Part shown: positions 46,860 through 56,185 of the stretch, piece by piece
How the letters are laid out: the number at the start of each line of letters is the position of its first letter
Numbering within the stretch: position 1 is the stretch's first letter
Assembly (NCBI GenBank): GCA_009760855.2
Contig: WPIO01000078.1
Coordinates: 542,501-606,500 of the forward strand
From: Cristatella mucedo
Taxonomy: Eukaryota; Bryozoa; Phylactolaemata; Cristatellidae
Direction of reading: 5' to 3'
DNA length: 64,000 bases
Program-made: the position numbers and the translations under genes
Notes under the pieces: model-generated
Database searches by the model: none
Seen by the model: the letters and a program-made list of their open reading frames with translations, nothing else
Told to the model about the DNA's origin: nothing

Positions 46860-48383
46860 TTAAAAATCTTTTCCATCATACACAAGCATTCCTTTACTGC
46901 AAGTGAAGTTAGCTCCATTACCATTAGATGTTAGTTCAGCAGTGTTCTCACAAATAGTCAAATAGTGAATTATTATTTGTGTTCCATCATTTGGTAAAGA
47001 AGAATTGAATTCAATAGTTACATCAAGTCTATAAGTTACTCTAAGAGGTTCCTCATTGTATTGCAGATCAATAACATGAATTGGATAAAGAGTCAACTAC
47101 TCAGGATAAGTAATACCCACAGGTTTAGTAACTTCATTAAGTCCAAGATATTGTTTTCTGAACGTTGTGAAATCCATGAAGGAAGGAGCACATTTTCCAA
47201 GTTTTGGTACACAACTTCTTAAGGCAGCAGGCTATTGTTTAGATCCATTAGCAAGTACACTAACACTTTTAATATCACAGTTATTATAAGTACAAGGATT
47301 TCCAGCATAATTACCATATTTATTGTAATTTTGAGCTGCAACAATCAACCATCAAACTATATCAATTGTATTTTGAACTGATAGTGTGTTAGTAAATTTA
47401 AGACCTTGATTAAGAGAAGTTATTGTGGTAATTTCATGTCATCTAACTCTGTAGTTAAGTCTAATTTTCTCAGATCGTTCACTTGAAATATCTGCAAGGA
47501 TCTTTGAATACTTTCTTTTGGTGTTACACATGGTACAACAAGTCTCATTTTTGACATTGCACTTTTACAGTCAATGTAAACACCTTGTCCATTATTAGCA
47601 GGTGATGCCATAACAGCACCTCTAGTATTCATTGTGTTAATTATATAACTTGCACCTCCACTTGTACCAGTCATTATAACATCCTTATCACTTCCACCAA
47701 CACGAGTCATTTCAAGTGTAAAAGGAATATTATAAAGAATTGTATTCATGTCAGCACAAAATCCAGAAATTCTTGCTAGAGGAAGTGCAATACTAAAATT
47801 TCAGCTTCATCAATAATATTATTCATAATACCTCTCTTGTAAACAAATTCAATATTTGAACTAGTTGCTCCAGAGGCAGCAGGACTAGAATAAGAACTGT
47901 TTGATCATCGAATGAATTTGCTTCATCTTTTTTCCATCCAGTTGCAAGTCCTTCAGTTCTATTATAATCATTTGGATAACATAGAAGTCCCATCAATTTT
48001 GAAACACTTCCAACTCCTTGTGATGATGGAAGACTTTCAATTACTTCAGTACCAAGTCTAACTCTCATACTGTTAAACATCCAAGTACCTGCATTACTAA
48101 CAAAACCAATAGCAAAAGTTCTATATGGTGCAGCATAAACAGGTGGATTAGCAGCAGCAGTTTGAACTTGTAGTTGACCCTCAAGTAAAAGATAACCACC
48201 AGATAGAAAATAACACGTTTGTTGTTCACCAGGAACAATGAATGTAACTAGTTTAGAAGTAACATTATCAGTTTCATTTCCATTAGTTTGATAAAACTCT
48301 CTAAACTGATAATCTCTAAGTTTGCAATCAGGAAAATCAGGATCCCCTAATTCAAGTATACTATCGATAGGTACACTTGCCAT
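46860..48383 (-). pseudogene. double jelly-roll major capsid protein (broken)
   Basis: The capsid shell protein, about 507 codons from ATG 48,383 to TAA 46,860-46,862. Support comes from its position, size and Polinton capsid-like wording: an N-terminal GDPDFPDCKLRDYQFREFY, then LPLARISGFCADMN, IPFTLEMTRVGG and KMRLVVPCVTPKESI in the central region between the two jelly rolls, and PIHVIDLQYNEEPLRV near the end. Breaks are frame changes near 47,900, 47,780-47,800 and 47,400-47,430, and in-frame TGA 47,352-47,354, TAG 47,232-47,234 and TAG 47,097-47,099. The frame is regained exactly by the end. It is preceded by TATACAGAGAAGAAATG. The jelly-roll call rests on pattern and context; a structure prediction is the decisive test. 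Confidence 0.78.
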
Positions 48384-48408
48384 TTCTTCTCTGTATAAAG
48401 ACTAAAAA

Positions 48409-49006
48409 TTATTTTCTACTTTGAATATATAAACCAGCTCCTATCTTTTTCCTCATACTACCACCATAACCATCAGGTCTAACAGAAGGAACAAGAGCTT
48501 TAGTGCTAATTACTTTCTCTATTTCTTTATATGCTTTAAGGTCATTCTCTTTAAGAGTCTCTGAATAGTCTTCTACTTCTGATTCTTCTTCAATCTTAGC
48601 TTTACGGCTTTGTTAGATTTTTTTAAAAGTTTTTCTAACATTGCACGTTTAATCTCAAGATCCATTTCCTTCATCTTTCTAACATAATCTTATTCTTTCT
48701 TTCGTCTCTCAAGTTCATACTCTCAAGTTCTTTCTTTCTTTTTTCTTCTTCGAGCTTATCATCCATTTCTCTACGTCTAATAGCATAATCTTGGTCTAAC
48801 TTTTCTTTCTTTGTTTGTAGTTCAGTCAGTTTTCTTGCTTGATGCATATCAATACCTTTGCTAGCAATAGTCATACCAGTACTAGTTAACCCAGTCACTA
48901 ATGGCGCTACTTCATTAACACCATCAATTACTTTATTAAGCAGTCCATGTCCATGATATTTTCCTCCATGTACTCTTCCATGACCAACTCTCGCATAACT
49001 ACTCAT
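48409..49006 (-). pseudogene. coiled-coil virion protein candidate (broken)
   Basis: It starts MSSYARVGHGRVHGGKYHGH, a Gly/His-rich basic head, followed by a short hydrophobic part (VAPLVTGLTSTGMTIA). A long Lys/Glu coiled coil follows (KLTELQTKKEKLDQDYAIR, MDDKLEEEKRKKELES), and the tail has GGSMRKKIGAGLYIQ. Breaks are a shift near 48,715, a TAA at 48,690-48,692 and a shift near 48,610. The natural end is TAA 48,409-48,411, only 25 bp before the capsid ATG. The layout suggests a core or scaffold protein (inference). Confidence 0.6.
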
Positions 49007-49015
49007 TGCTCTATA

Positions 49016-49914
49016 TTACTTTGAAATTTCTATTGTTGCAACTACATCAGTAGTAATATGTACAGGATTTCCATTTTGATCTGTTAAACTTATTTTAAAT
49101 GAACTTATTGAATCTTTATCACCACGTGTTGGTAAGTATAGTATGTTAGGAACATTTAGATCAACCTTATCACCAGGATTAATATCATCAATATCAATAA
49201 TATATAAAGATAAAGATTGTTCTAAAAACCCTTTTTTCTTTCTATATAAGTCTTTAATGGATCAACTAAATCACAATCTACACTAATCCATCGTATTCCT
49301 TTATTATCTGGTAATAGCATTTTATTCCATGTTTTATAAATACCAGTAAAATACATTGCTTTTGCTCTTGCTTCATAAAGAGTTCCTTCAACATCTTTAT
49401 CATTAATTGTTCCTTGTTGATTTGAATTGAAGCCTAATGTATCACCAATTGAACTTACAGTTCCAGCAGCACTTCCAAGTATAACGACATAATCAGTAAC
49501 TACTTGCATTACTATTCTATCATCTGTGTCAACACTAACATTTATTCCTGAACTAGTTCTTTTTGTTGTATCATACAAAGCATTAGTTGTAGCTGTTGAT
49601 ATTGATCCATTTTGAGCAATAATAGTTTTTACTTGAGGTTCTAATAATGCTTTGTTTAAAGCTGCAACAATTTTACTTGAATCATAATAACCAGGAGCAA
49701 TTGTAATATAAGAAGTACTAGGATCAGTTAAATTCCATTGAAAGCAAAGTTTATCAATTCCATTTTTAACAATATTTGATATGATTTTATTTGTATAAGT
49801 ATAGTCTACTCTGCATAAACTAATTTTATTGTAACCTGAATCAGATCCGAGTATAAGTGGCGCCACTAATGTTTTTGATTCTGAACTGCTAGCTCCAGGT
49901 AATCTTATAGCCAT
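49016..49914 (-). pseudogene. penton/minor-capsid-like protein B (one shift)
   Basis: Starts MAIRLPGASSSESKTLVAPL. It contains ITIAPGYYDSSKIVAALN, then IGDTLGFNSNQ. The combination of a P-G-x-Y-x-x-x-x-I-x-x-x-L-N segment followed by an I-x-x-x-L-G-F motif is how Polinton penton-base (single jelly-roll) proteins usually read, and the neighbouring gene has the same plan. A shift near 49,222-49,235 (a run of G and T) divides the last 70 codons. The natural stop is TAA 49,016-49,018. The penton assignment is from motif order and position beside the capsid gene. Confidence 0.6.
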
Positions 49915-50787
49915 TTTTCTCATATTTAATTTCAATAATTTCTATAACAACTGTAGTTTGTTGTGAACTAAAATCTAGTACATTCAAATTCTGATCAGTG
50001 ACAGTAATTACTATATCAGAAATATAATCACTAGCTATATTAGGATATTCAATAGTATTTGGTTCATGAACCATTTGTTCCCATGATGGATAGAAATGAT
50101 AAGCAAAACTTCTTAATACTTGAGTTTCTCTTCCATTTATAAAACTTGTTCCAATAGCAACAAAATTACAATTAACAAGTATAAGATTTAGATCAGAAAC
50201 AAAAACGTCATTTTCAGAAGTAAACTTTGTGTTAGGCGTGCAAATAACAGGGGTTATACTAGGATATATTGAAGAAATGTTTGGAGCAGTTGTATAAGCA
50301 GAACCAGTAAAACCAAGTATACTAGAAATACTAGACTTGCTAGCAAAAAATGTCCAACCAGCAGGCATTTTAATCCAAGAATTAGAAGTAGCAGTATCAA
50401 TACCCAATTCAAATTTTCTGTAGTTGCACCTGATTGTGTAATAGAAGTATCAATCATATCAGCAATACCAATGTTTACATCATCTGATATTGCATAATAA
50501 ATTCCAGATTGTATTGTTATTGTTTGTTCTGATCCACCTGGCATTCTATAAACAAAAGTATTATTAGTATCTTTAATATTTCTAATAGAACTAGTACCAG
50601 CAGACTTCTTAAAACAAATCTTAAAGTGTTTACCTTTTAAAAATATTGGTGTATTAACACGAGTTCTAATAGGATTAGTATTTCCAGTTATATTGAAAAC
50701 ATACCCATCCTTACTTGCTTGACTAGTTTTTCTAATACTTTCAACACTCTTAAATATATCGTTAACACTTTTGAACAAATCACTCAT
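49905..50787 (-). pseudogene. penton/minor-capsid-like protein A (one shift)
   Basis: Starts MSDLFKSVNDIFKSVES at a perfect TATATAGAAATG in which TAG is also the stop of the upstream gene. It contains YRMPGGSEQTITIQSGIYYA, then IADMIDTSITQSGA, IKMPAGWTFFASKSSISSIL and GF, paralleling the P-G...Y...LGF plan of protein B. The frame changes near 50,400. The end is close to 49,905, overlapping or abutting the start of B. A and B appear to be diverged paralogues, which would give two kinds of vertex or minor capsid subunit. Confidence 0.6.
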
Positions 50788-50789
50788 TT

Positions 50790-51795
50790 CTATATATTAT
50801 ATAAAAGATTGCTTATCTTTGCAACATAAGACTTTGGAACTTTTCTAGATCTAGCAAGATAATCAACAGCAGCACTGATAGAACTTATTACACCTTTATT
50901 TCCAGCAGTAAGTTCACGAAGCCATAAATCAATCTTATCAAATACTTCTTTTTCACTACTTCCAATAAATGGAATTACTTCTAGTCCTTTACCAACAGGG
51001 TTGTAATTAGGATAATTATATATAAAATTCTCTGTAGTATTTCTTAAATCCATAGCTCTCAATTCAGAAAGAAGAAATAAAACATCAGAATCAAATGACT
51101 CTTTATCTCCTACATTCATATTTTCTATACTATTTCTTACATTAGTAGATACCGAACCTTTACTTTTAATTTTATCAAGAAGATATTGTTTCATTTCTTT
51201 TAGAGTATCTGTTTCAGATTGAACAATTGGAGCTGATGGTAGAGCTTCTTGAACAACTGGTATAGTTTCAATTACTTTTGCTTTTTTAACTCTTTTCCTA
51301 GGTCTTTTTCCAGTTGAAGGATTAACATTAAGATGACCTGCAATTCCTTTTTAAAGTGAATCAATTGCTTGCCTCACTTCTGAATGAGCAGCATGTGTTT
51401 TCGCTTGATTTGCAACATTTACTGCTTTTTAGGATTACCATCTGCAATAGCTGCAAATCCTCTTTTTACTATATTAGAACTATCTATAGGTGCTTTTTGT
51501 TCTAATACTTTTTTCATTTGTTCTTTTTGTTCCGTTTGAATTGCAAGTGCAGGTCTAACTTTTCTTAGTTTATCAATAACAACATTACCTGAATTATCAG
51601 TTGATTTCTCTAATGCACGTTCATTCAATTCATGTTCTACTCTATCTCTTGCTTGTATTTCTGCCTCAATTCTTTGTATCTCTTGAGTATTATCAAGTGT
51701 ACTAGCAGCACGTAAACTTTCTAAATTATTAAGTTTATTTTCTAGATCTAGTGCTTCTTGAACACTTTACTTGCGTACAACTTTCCATTTATCAT
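50790..51795 (-). pseudogene. long coiled-coil protein with basic linker (broken)
   Basis: ATG 51,795 follows TATAGGGAAAA. The N-terminus is coiled coil (DLENKLNNLESLRAAS, EIQRIEAEIQARDRVEHEL, IQTEQKEQMKKVLEQK), followed by a basic tract GKRPRKRVKKAKV near 51,280 and a folded-looking C-terminal part from MKQYLLDKIKSKGSV to SYVAKISNLLYNI. Breaks are a shift at about 51,770, a shift near 51,420, and TAA 51,351-51,353 between DSL and KGI. It ends at the TAG of TATATAGAAATG. It is unrecognised, and a DNA-binding or core protein is plausible from the basic tract. Confidence 0.55.
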
Positions 51796-51807
51796 TTTTC
51801 CCTATAT

Positions 51808-52476
51808 TCAATTAAAAATTGTTAATAATTGTTTACTTGTACTATCAACAGACCAAAATCTTCCTTCTGATTCTGTTTTAGTTAAGTCAATAACACAGTA
51901 TTCAAATCTATTTTTAGTACAAGAATTAACCCATTCTTTAAACTGTCTCTTATCTATATCACCAACATATGAGTCACGAATGTATTCTATATCAGTACTA
52001 TTTTGTTTAAAGATTATAATTATGTTTATATTGTTTTTTATTTCTCTTCTACGAATATTAGTAAATCCTTATGCAAAATAGAATATGTTCAATCCTTTAT
52101 GTCTACCTCTAGTAAAATAATCTAAGATTTTCGATTGATCTTCTGTCATCAAATCATCGAGTACACCAACATTCTTACAATTCTGATAAGAATCAACATC
52201 TGGCATACTATCAATTCCATTAACCCAATCATAAGCTGTTTTATCTTTAGTCATTGCCGTAAGACCTTTATATAATTTTTGATCTAAACTTGAAGCAATC
52301 ATTGTGCAGGTATCATAATTGAGCATGCCATAAAATATCCAATTCATTACTAACTTTGATTTACCTGTTCCACTTGGTCCAAGTACTAATGCTCTAATAG
52401 GTACTTTAGGTAACGGTTCTTTATGCCCAGTATCAACATCTTGTCCAAAATTAAAAGCTCTACATCTTAGCGACAT
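51808..52476 (-). pseudogene. FtsK/HerA-type genome-packaging ATPase (single nonsense codon)
   Basis: A 222-codon frame from MSLRCRAFNFG with no frameshift. Walker A is GPSGTGKS at about residues 33-40. Walker B is VGVLDDLM near residue 110. The sensor-like segment TRGRHKGLNIFYFA is followed immediately by TAA (52,069-52,071, codon 136), and the frame continues GFTNIRRREI and on to TGA 51,808-51,810. In Polinton ATPases the residue after this A is normally glutamine, so CAA to TAA is the simplest explanation. The enzyme pumps the genome into the capsid. It begins at TATAGAAAAATG, 20 bp from a divergent start. Confidence 0.9.
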
Positions 52477-52496
52477 TTTTCTATAGTATAATATAT
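52477..52496. promoter_or_regulatory. 20-bp divergent promoter
   Basis: The whole space between the ATPase ATG (minus, 52,476) and the zinc-ribbon ATG (plus, 52,497) is 20 bases of A and T with a C and a G. It contains TATAG toward the minus gene and TATAATATAT toward the plus gene. Confidence 0.6.
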
Positions 52497-52889
52497 ATGG
52501 AAATTTATTGTTTGAAGTGTAAAAAACAGACTGATACAATTCATGAAGAGTATGTAGAAGTGGATATCACAAAAGGAATGAGAGGAATGCTTAAAAGGTA
52601 TTTGCACTATTTGTGATAGTGAGAAGTCAAAGTTTGTCAAACTAAGAAGTGTTGGTGAAGGTGTATTATCTTATGGTAAAAAAGGAACAGGTATATTAGC
52701 ACATGGAAAGAAACTGGTACAGGAGTTCTATCTCATGGTAAAAAAGGTACAGGTGCACTAGCTCATGGTAAGAAACTTGGTACTAGCTTGGTATTAGCTC
52801 ATGGTAAGAAACTTGGCTCTTGTGTAGAAGATAAACAACAAATACTTGCTGAGCTAAAAAAGACTATTGATAAACTGAAAAACAATTAA
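52497..52889 (+). pseudogene. zinc-ribbon protein with GKK repeats (broken), probably fused to the protease
   Basis: Starts MEIYCLKCKKQTDTIHEEYV, a CxxC knuckle. A shift near 52,597 separates it from the second knuckle CTICDSEKSKFV. Small zinc-ribbon proteins of this wording are common in Polintons and other large DNA viruses. Downstream are about five repeats of L-x-H-G-K-K-x-x-T (for example LSYGKKGTGILAHGKK and LALAHGKK-like units at 52,665-52,815), which are Lys/Gly-rich and probably flexible or nucleic-acid-binding. A second shift lies near 52,711. The final EDKQQILAELKKTIDKLKNN is helical and ends at TAA in an A-rich run where the protease frame begins. Confidence 0.7.
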
Positions 52890-53265
52890 AATCGACACCA
52901 CTAACAGAACTAGAAATAAATGATTATATAAAAGAATTAGATATAAAGAACTTTAGAGGAGTCTTTGCAAGAGATGAACTAACAAAACCACTAGATAGTG
53001 AACGTCTTAATTGTAATAGAGGAGAATCAGATAGAGCAATCTATCACTGGGTAGCACATAAAAAAAAGGTAAACAATTTTTTTACTTTGATTCATTCGGT
53101 GCTCCACCAATGCCAGAAGTAATAAATTATTTTTGTGTAATACCAAGCTTTCAGGCATTAATGCTGCAAGAATACAATCAAACAGATTGTGCAAGAAGAT
53201 GCCTAATCTTTCTAAAATTAATGCAAAAAACAGATTTTGGATCGACAATGGAATTATTAATTTAA
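52875..53265 (+). pseudogene. adenain-like cysteine protease (one shift)
   Basis: A virion maturation protease of the adenovirus C5/Ulp1 type. Conserved text is DIKNFRGVFARDEL at the N-terminus, YHWVAHKKK with the catalytic histidine, then YFDSFGAPPMPE with the acidic residue, and EYNQTDCARRC, which carries the oxyanion glutamine and nucleophile cysteine. The glycine usually following the cysteine is alanine here. A one-base shift occurs in the run of eight A at 53,060-53,067. No ATG opens this frame, so it was probably made as the C-terminal part of the zinc-ribbon protein, with a further shift near 52,880. It ends at TAA 53,263-53,265. Confidence 0.82.
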
Positions 53266-53294
53266 TTTAAACATTTTCTTTTCCTTGTATAGAA

Positions 53295-53775
53295 ATGAAT
53301 AATAAAAACTTCGTAGTACTTGAAAATTCTTGTTGTAGTTACAAAAGGAAAACCAGCTCGTGTTCATTTTGAAGAGAAAATGACTAAAAATTCTAAACCT
53401 TACTTCAATGCATGGATCTATATCAGTGAAGATATGAGACCTGCACTAGAAGATATTGCTAATAGAGCAAGTATGAAACTTGAATACAGCGGATATGATA
53501 TGTCTAGTCATTCAACTATTGGTATAAGAATTGTATTTGGTAATAAACCAAGTATATTCTTTCATCAAAAGAACAAACAAATGAAATTCAGTAGTATTGC
53601 TGAAGTAATTCAAAAACTTGGCAATGACTTTGCTGTTACAGGTATTCTTGATGGTAGTTATGTAACTAAAGATACTTATAATTCTGAAGAAAGACTTAAT
53701 ATTAGATTGAAGCTAGATCAAGTTAAAGTTTATAATGTTGTTAAACGAGGCGAATTCAATCCTGCTGAGTATTAG
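53295..53775 (+). pseudogene. unknown viral protein, 160 residues (one shift)
   Basis: The ATG in GTATAGAAATG at 53,295 opens a short frame that shifts near 53,325 into the main frame beginning ILVVVTKGKPARVHFEE. Then come NAWIYISEDMRPALEDIA, SHSTIGIRIVFGNKPSIFF and LNIRLKLDQVKVYNVV before TAG 53,773-53,775. The alternating strands and the position beside replication and processing genes would suit a single-stranded DNA-binding protein, but I recognise no signature. The coding part after the shift is clean for 150 codons. Confidence 0.6.
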
Positions 53776-53847
53776 ATATATAAAAAGCAATAAACAAAAC
53801 AAAAATACATAAAATAATAAAGACAAAAATTAGATTAGTTTAAATTT
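53776..53847. promoter_or_regulatory. short AT-rich spacer between convergent genes
   Basis: Only A/T-rich sequence with repeated AATAAA-like runs (for example AATAAACAAAAC and AATAATAAAG), compatible with polyadenylation signals for the convergent genes on both sides. Confidence 0.4.
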
Positions 53848-54605
53848 TTATATCTTTTTTCTAGTTATATCTAACATTTTTTCAACAATACCTCTAGCAT
53901 AATTTTTTATCTTATTCAAACTTGCAGGACTACTTACTTTATCTTTTAAGAAATCAGTAACAAATGATTCATTCAACATACCACCAATACCAAGTCCTAA
54001 TTTTGCTTTTGCTGCCATGACCGCAGCCACAGTTTTCGCATCATTACGAACGTATTCTGGTTGACGAGGATCAAGAGCAATACGTGCAGCACTCTCTGCA
54101 AGTACAAGATCAGATAAATTTCTTATCTCTGTTCTTCTAGGTTCAGACATATTACTTGTCTCGGTGTATATATGATCATGCACCAAAGCAGATCTATCTA
54201 AATCATTTACTCCGACATAACCTTTATACATTCTTTGAGTGAATTTTGTACCTGACCCAGAATATGAGTATCATTAAAAATTCCATTTGGAACTGAGTGA
54301 GATTTCACGTTAGAAGGAAGTTGTATATGCATTTCTCTGTTACCAGTAAGTTTATTGATACAATCTACAATACCAGAACCAACTTTTCTATTTGCTTTTA
54401 GTTGCTTAAGACTTTGATTCAATTGTAATCCAGTATTTTTAGATTTACTCTTCTCTATTTTATTTAGTAGAGTTTGTGTAACAAGAATAGGAACATTACC
54501 ACAAAGATCTTCATGTTTCAATCTTATAGAAATAGATTTTTTAGAATCATGTATTTACTTTACTTGGTGTTCAGATAAACCAAGTTTGACTTCTTGATAT
54601 GACAT
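53848..54605 (-). pseudogene. phospholipase A2-like virion protein (broken)
   Basis: Starts MSYQEVKLGLSEHQVK at TATATAGAATG, followed by TAA 54,555-54,557, then ISIRLKHEDLCGNVPILVT, a phrase typical of a Polinton core/entry protein. A Lys-rich middle leads to a shift near 54,232. The second part has VGVNDLDRSALVHDHIY, matching the D-x-x-A-x-x-H-D-x-x-Y catalytic helix of parvovirus-type and Polinton PLA2 domains, where His and Asp act on phospholipid. The preceding GPG-type calcium loop is replaced by HILGQVQN, so activity is doubtful. Tail helices with SESAARIAL-like text end at 53,848. Breaking membranes during entry is known for the domain and inferred here. Confidence 0.72.
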
Positions 54606-54653
54606 TCTATATAAAATAAAATAATTTAAGCACTTATAAAATACTTTATAGAA
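54606..54653. promoter_or_regulatory. 48-bp divergent promoter
   Basis: Lies between the PLA2-like ATG (minus, 54,605) and the HNH ATG (plus, 54,654). Both ends carry the same motif: TATATAGAATG leftward and TTATAGAAATG rightward. Confidence 0.6.
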
Positions 54654-55064
54654 ATGTCAGATGAAATTGATACATTAAGAGAACGTGTTAATGAACTTTT
54701 AGACTAAAACGCTTTTACCGGCAAATTTACACATAAAACATTTTGTGGAGGTGTATCTCCTGGTAATGAAGCAGGAACAATAAATAATAATGGTTATAGA
54801 ATTATAAGAATTGATGGAAAAGGATACCTTGCTTACAGATTGGCATTTTTGATAATGACTGGTAAAATGCCTTTACAAGAAATTGACCACATAGATAACA
54901 ATAGGTTAAATAATTGTTTTTCTAATTTACGACAAGCAACAAGATCAAAATACAATAGAAATAAAACAAAGCAAAGAAATAACACTTCTGGTTTTATTGG
55001 TGTTAACTGACATAAAATTAAAAATAAATGGATAGTTTATAAAAATTGATAAGCAATTGAATAA
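54654..55064 (+). pseudogene. HNH-AP2 homing-type endonuclease, 5' part
   Basis: Starts MSDEIDTLRERVNELLD, then TAA. The frame continues with GNEAGTINNNGYRIIRIDG and the HNH core EIDHIDNNRLNN...SNLRQAT, the ββα-metal nuclease signature with DH and N-x-x-x-N residues visible. The start of an AP2 DNA-binding domain follows (NTSGFIGVN, a TGA where tryptophan is usual, then KIKNKWIVYKN). HNH-AP2 genes are mobile endonucleases common in phages and large viruses. A LINE interrupts it at about 55,058-55,065; the rest is at 56,029. It is dead from the insertion alone. Confidence 0.82.
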
Positions 55065-56028
55065 TAATAATAATATTGCACTTGATAAAGCGCCCTCAGA
55101 GAACTTAATCTCTTTCTAGGCGCTTTACATTTGCTGCAAAGTGATACGCAATAGAATAGTAAGTAAAATCATGCTTGAAAAACAAACAAAATGAACAATA
55201 TGGTTAGGGGTGACATGCACAGGGTCAGCATGCAAATGTGGTTAGTAGCAGCATGCACAGTGTCAGCACGCATAAGCACATCAAGGACGAATCACAGGGA
55301 CCCACTAAATGCTGTCCTAAATAGGTGTGTTTTTAAGTTTCTTTTAAATGTGGTCAGGTCAGGGGATGTTCTGATGCAGGTCGGGAGGGAGTTCCAGGCT
55401 TTGGGAGCATACGAGCTAAATGCACGGTCTCCAAAGGATTTAAGGTTTGTACGAGGTATTTCTAGACTGTTGGATTCCGAAAAGCGAGTGGTACGATGCT
55501 TGGCCTGATGGGGTAGTATATCTGAAAGATAGGCTGGAGCCATAGAATGAAGAGACCTAAAAGTGAGCGACAAAACCTTGAAGTCAATCTGTTGCCTCAC
55601 TGGTAGCCAGTGCAGGTCGGCGAGAAGTGGAGTAATGTGGCAACTGCGACGCTCACGACAGACAAGCCTAGCTGCGGAGTTTTGCACCAGCTGCAATCGC
55701 CTGATCGCACATGCTGGTAGGCCAGTAAGCAGTGAGTTGCAGAAGTCGAGACGAGATGTCACGAATGCATGGACCAACGTAGACGTGGTATCCTTATCTA
55801 AACAAGCCCTAATTTTAGCAATGTTATGAAGCTGAAAATAGGCTGATTTGACTGTGGAGCTGATGTGGTCGTCTAACGAGAGGTCCCTTCGGAATATGAC
55901 ACCTAGATTTCGAGCTGATTCAACTGGAGATATGCTGGCAGAGCCAATTTTGAAAGTCAGCCTTTCCAATTTCTGAATAACACTAGGTTTGCCCATAACT
56001 AGTAAGTTAGTTTTATCATCGTTCATAT
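55058..56028 (-). mobile_element. LINE family 1 inserted in the viral element, 244-codon open frame
   Basis: In minus orientation it runs from an AAT tail at 55,058 through the 3' UTR to an uninterrupted RT C-terminal frame (56,026-55,292) with LTFKIGSASISPVESARNLG, LSLDDHISSTVKSAYFQLHN, LADLHWLPVRQQIDFKVL and KAWNSLPTCIRTSPDLTTF. It is 5'-truncated. The left flank ends AAGCAATTG and the right flank begins ATTGGTTTATT, suggesting a short target duplication around ATTG. It is the best preserved family 1 copy in the window and is younger than the viral gene it splits. Confidence 0.93.
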
Positions 56029-56185
56029 TGGTTTATTCAGTGACCCAAAAGATGCAGCTGTAGCCCACGATCTTGAAGCTATTCGACTTCACCTACAATT
56101 CGCACGACTAAACTTCACTTATACTTTAACAGAAGATAATAAAAATTTTAGATACCAGACTATTAGTTGTGACATCTCTTTTTAA
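56029..56185 (+). pseudogene. HNH-AP2 endonuclease, 3' part after the LINE
   Basis: Continuing from the 55.06 kb break: IGLFSDPKDAAVAHDLEAI, then LHLQFARLNFTY, the G-x-F-x-D-x-x-x-A-A-x-A-x-D and A-R-L-N-F end of an AP2 domain. It ends at TAA 56,183-56,185, overlapping the end of the opposing gene by about 20 bases. Confidence 0.82.

Noticed and set aside
55292-56026. The 244-codon frame as a viral gene
   Set aside because: Its text matches the RT C-terminus of the host LINE copies at 3.5, 34 and 41 kb, and it carries the same 3' UTR and AAT tail.
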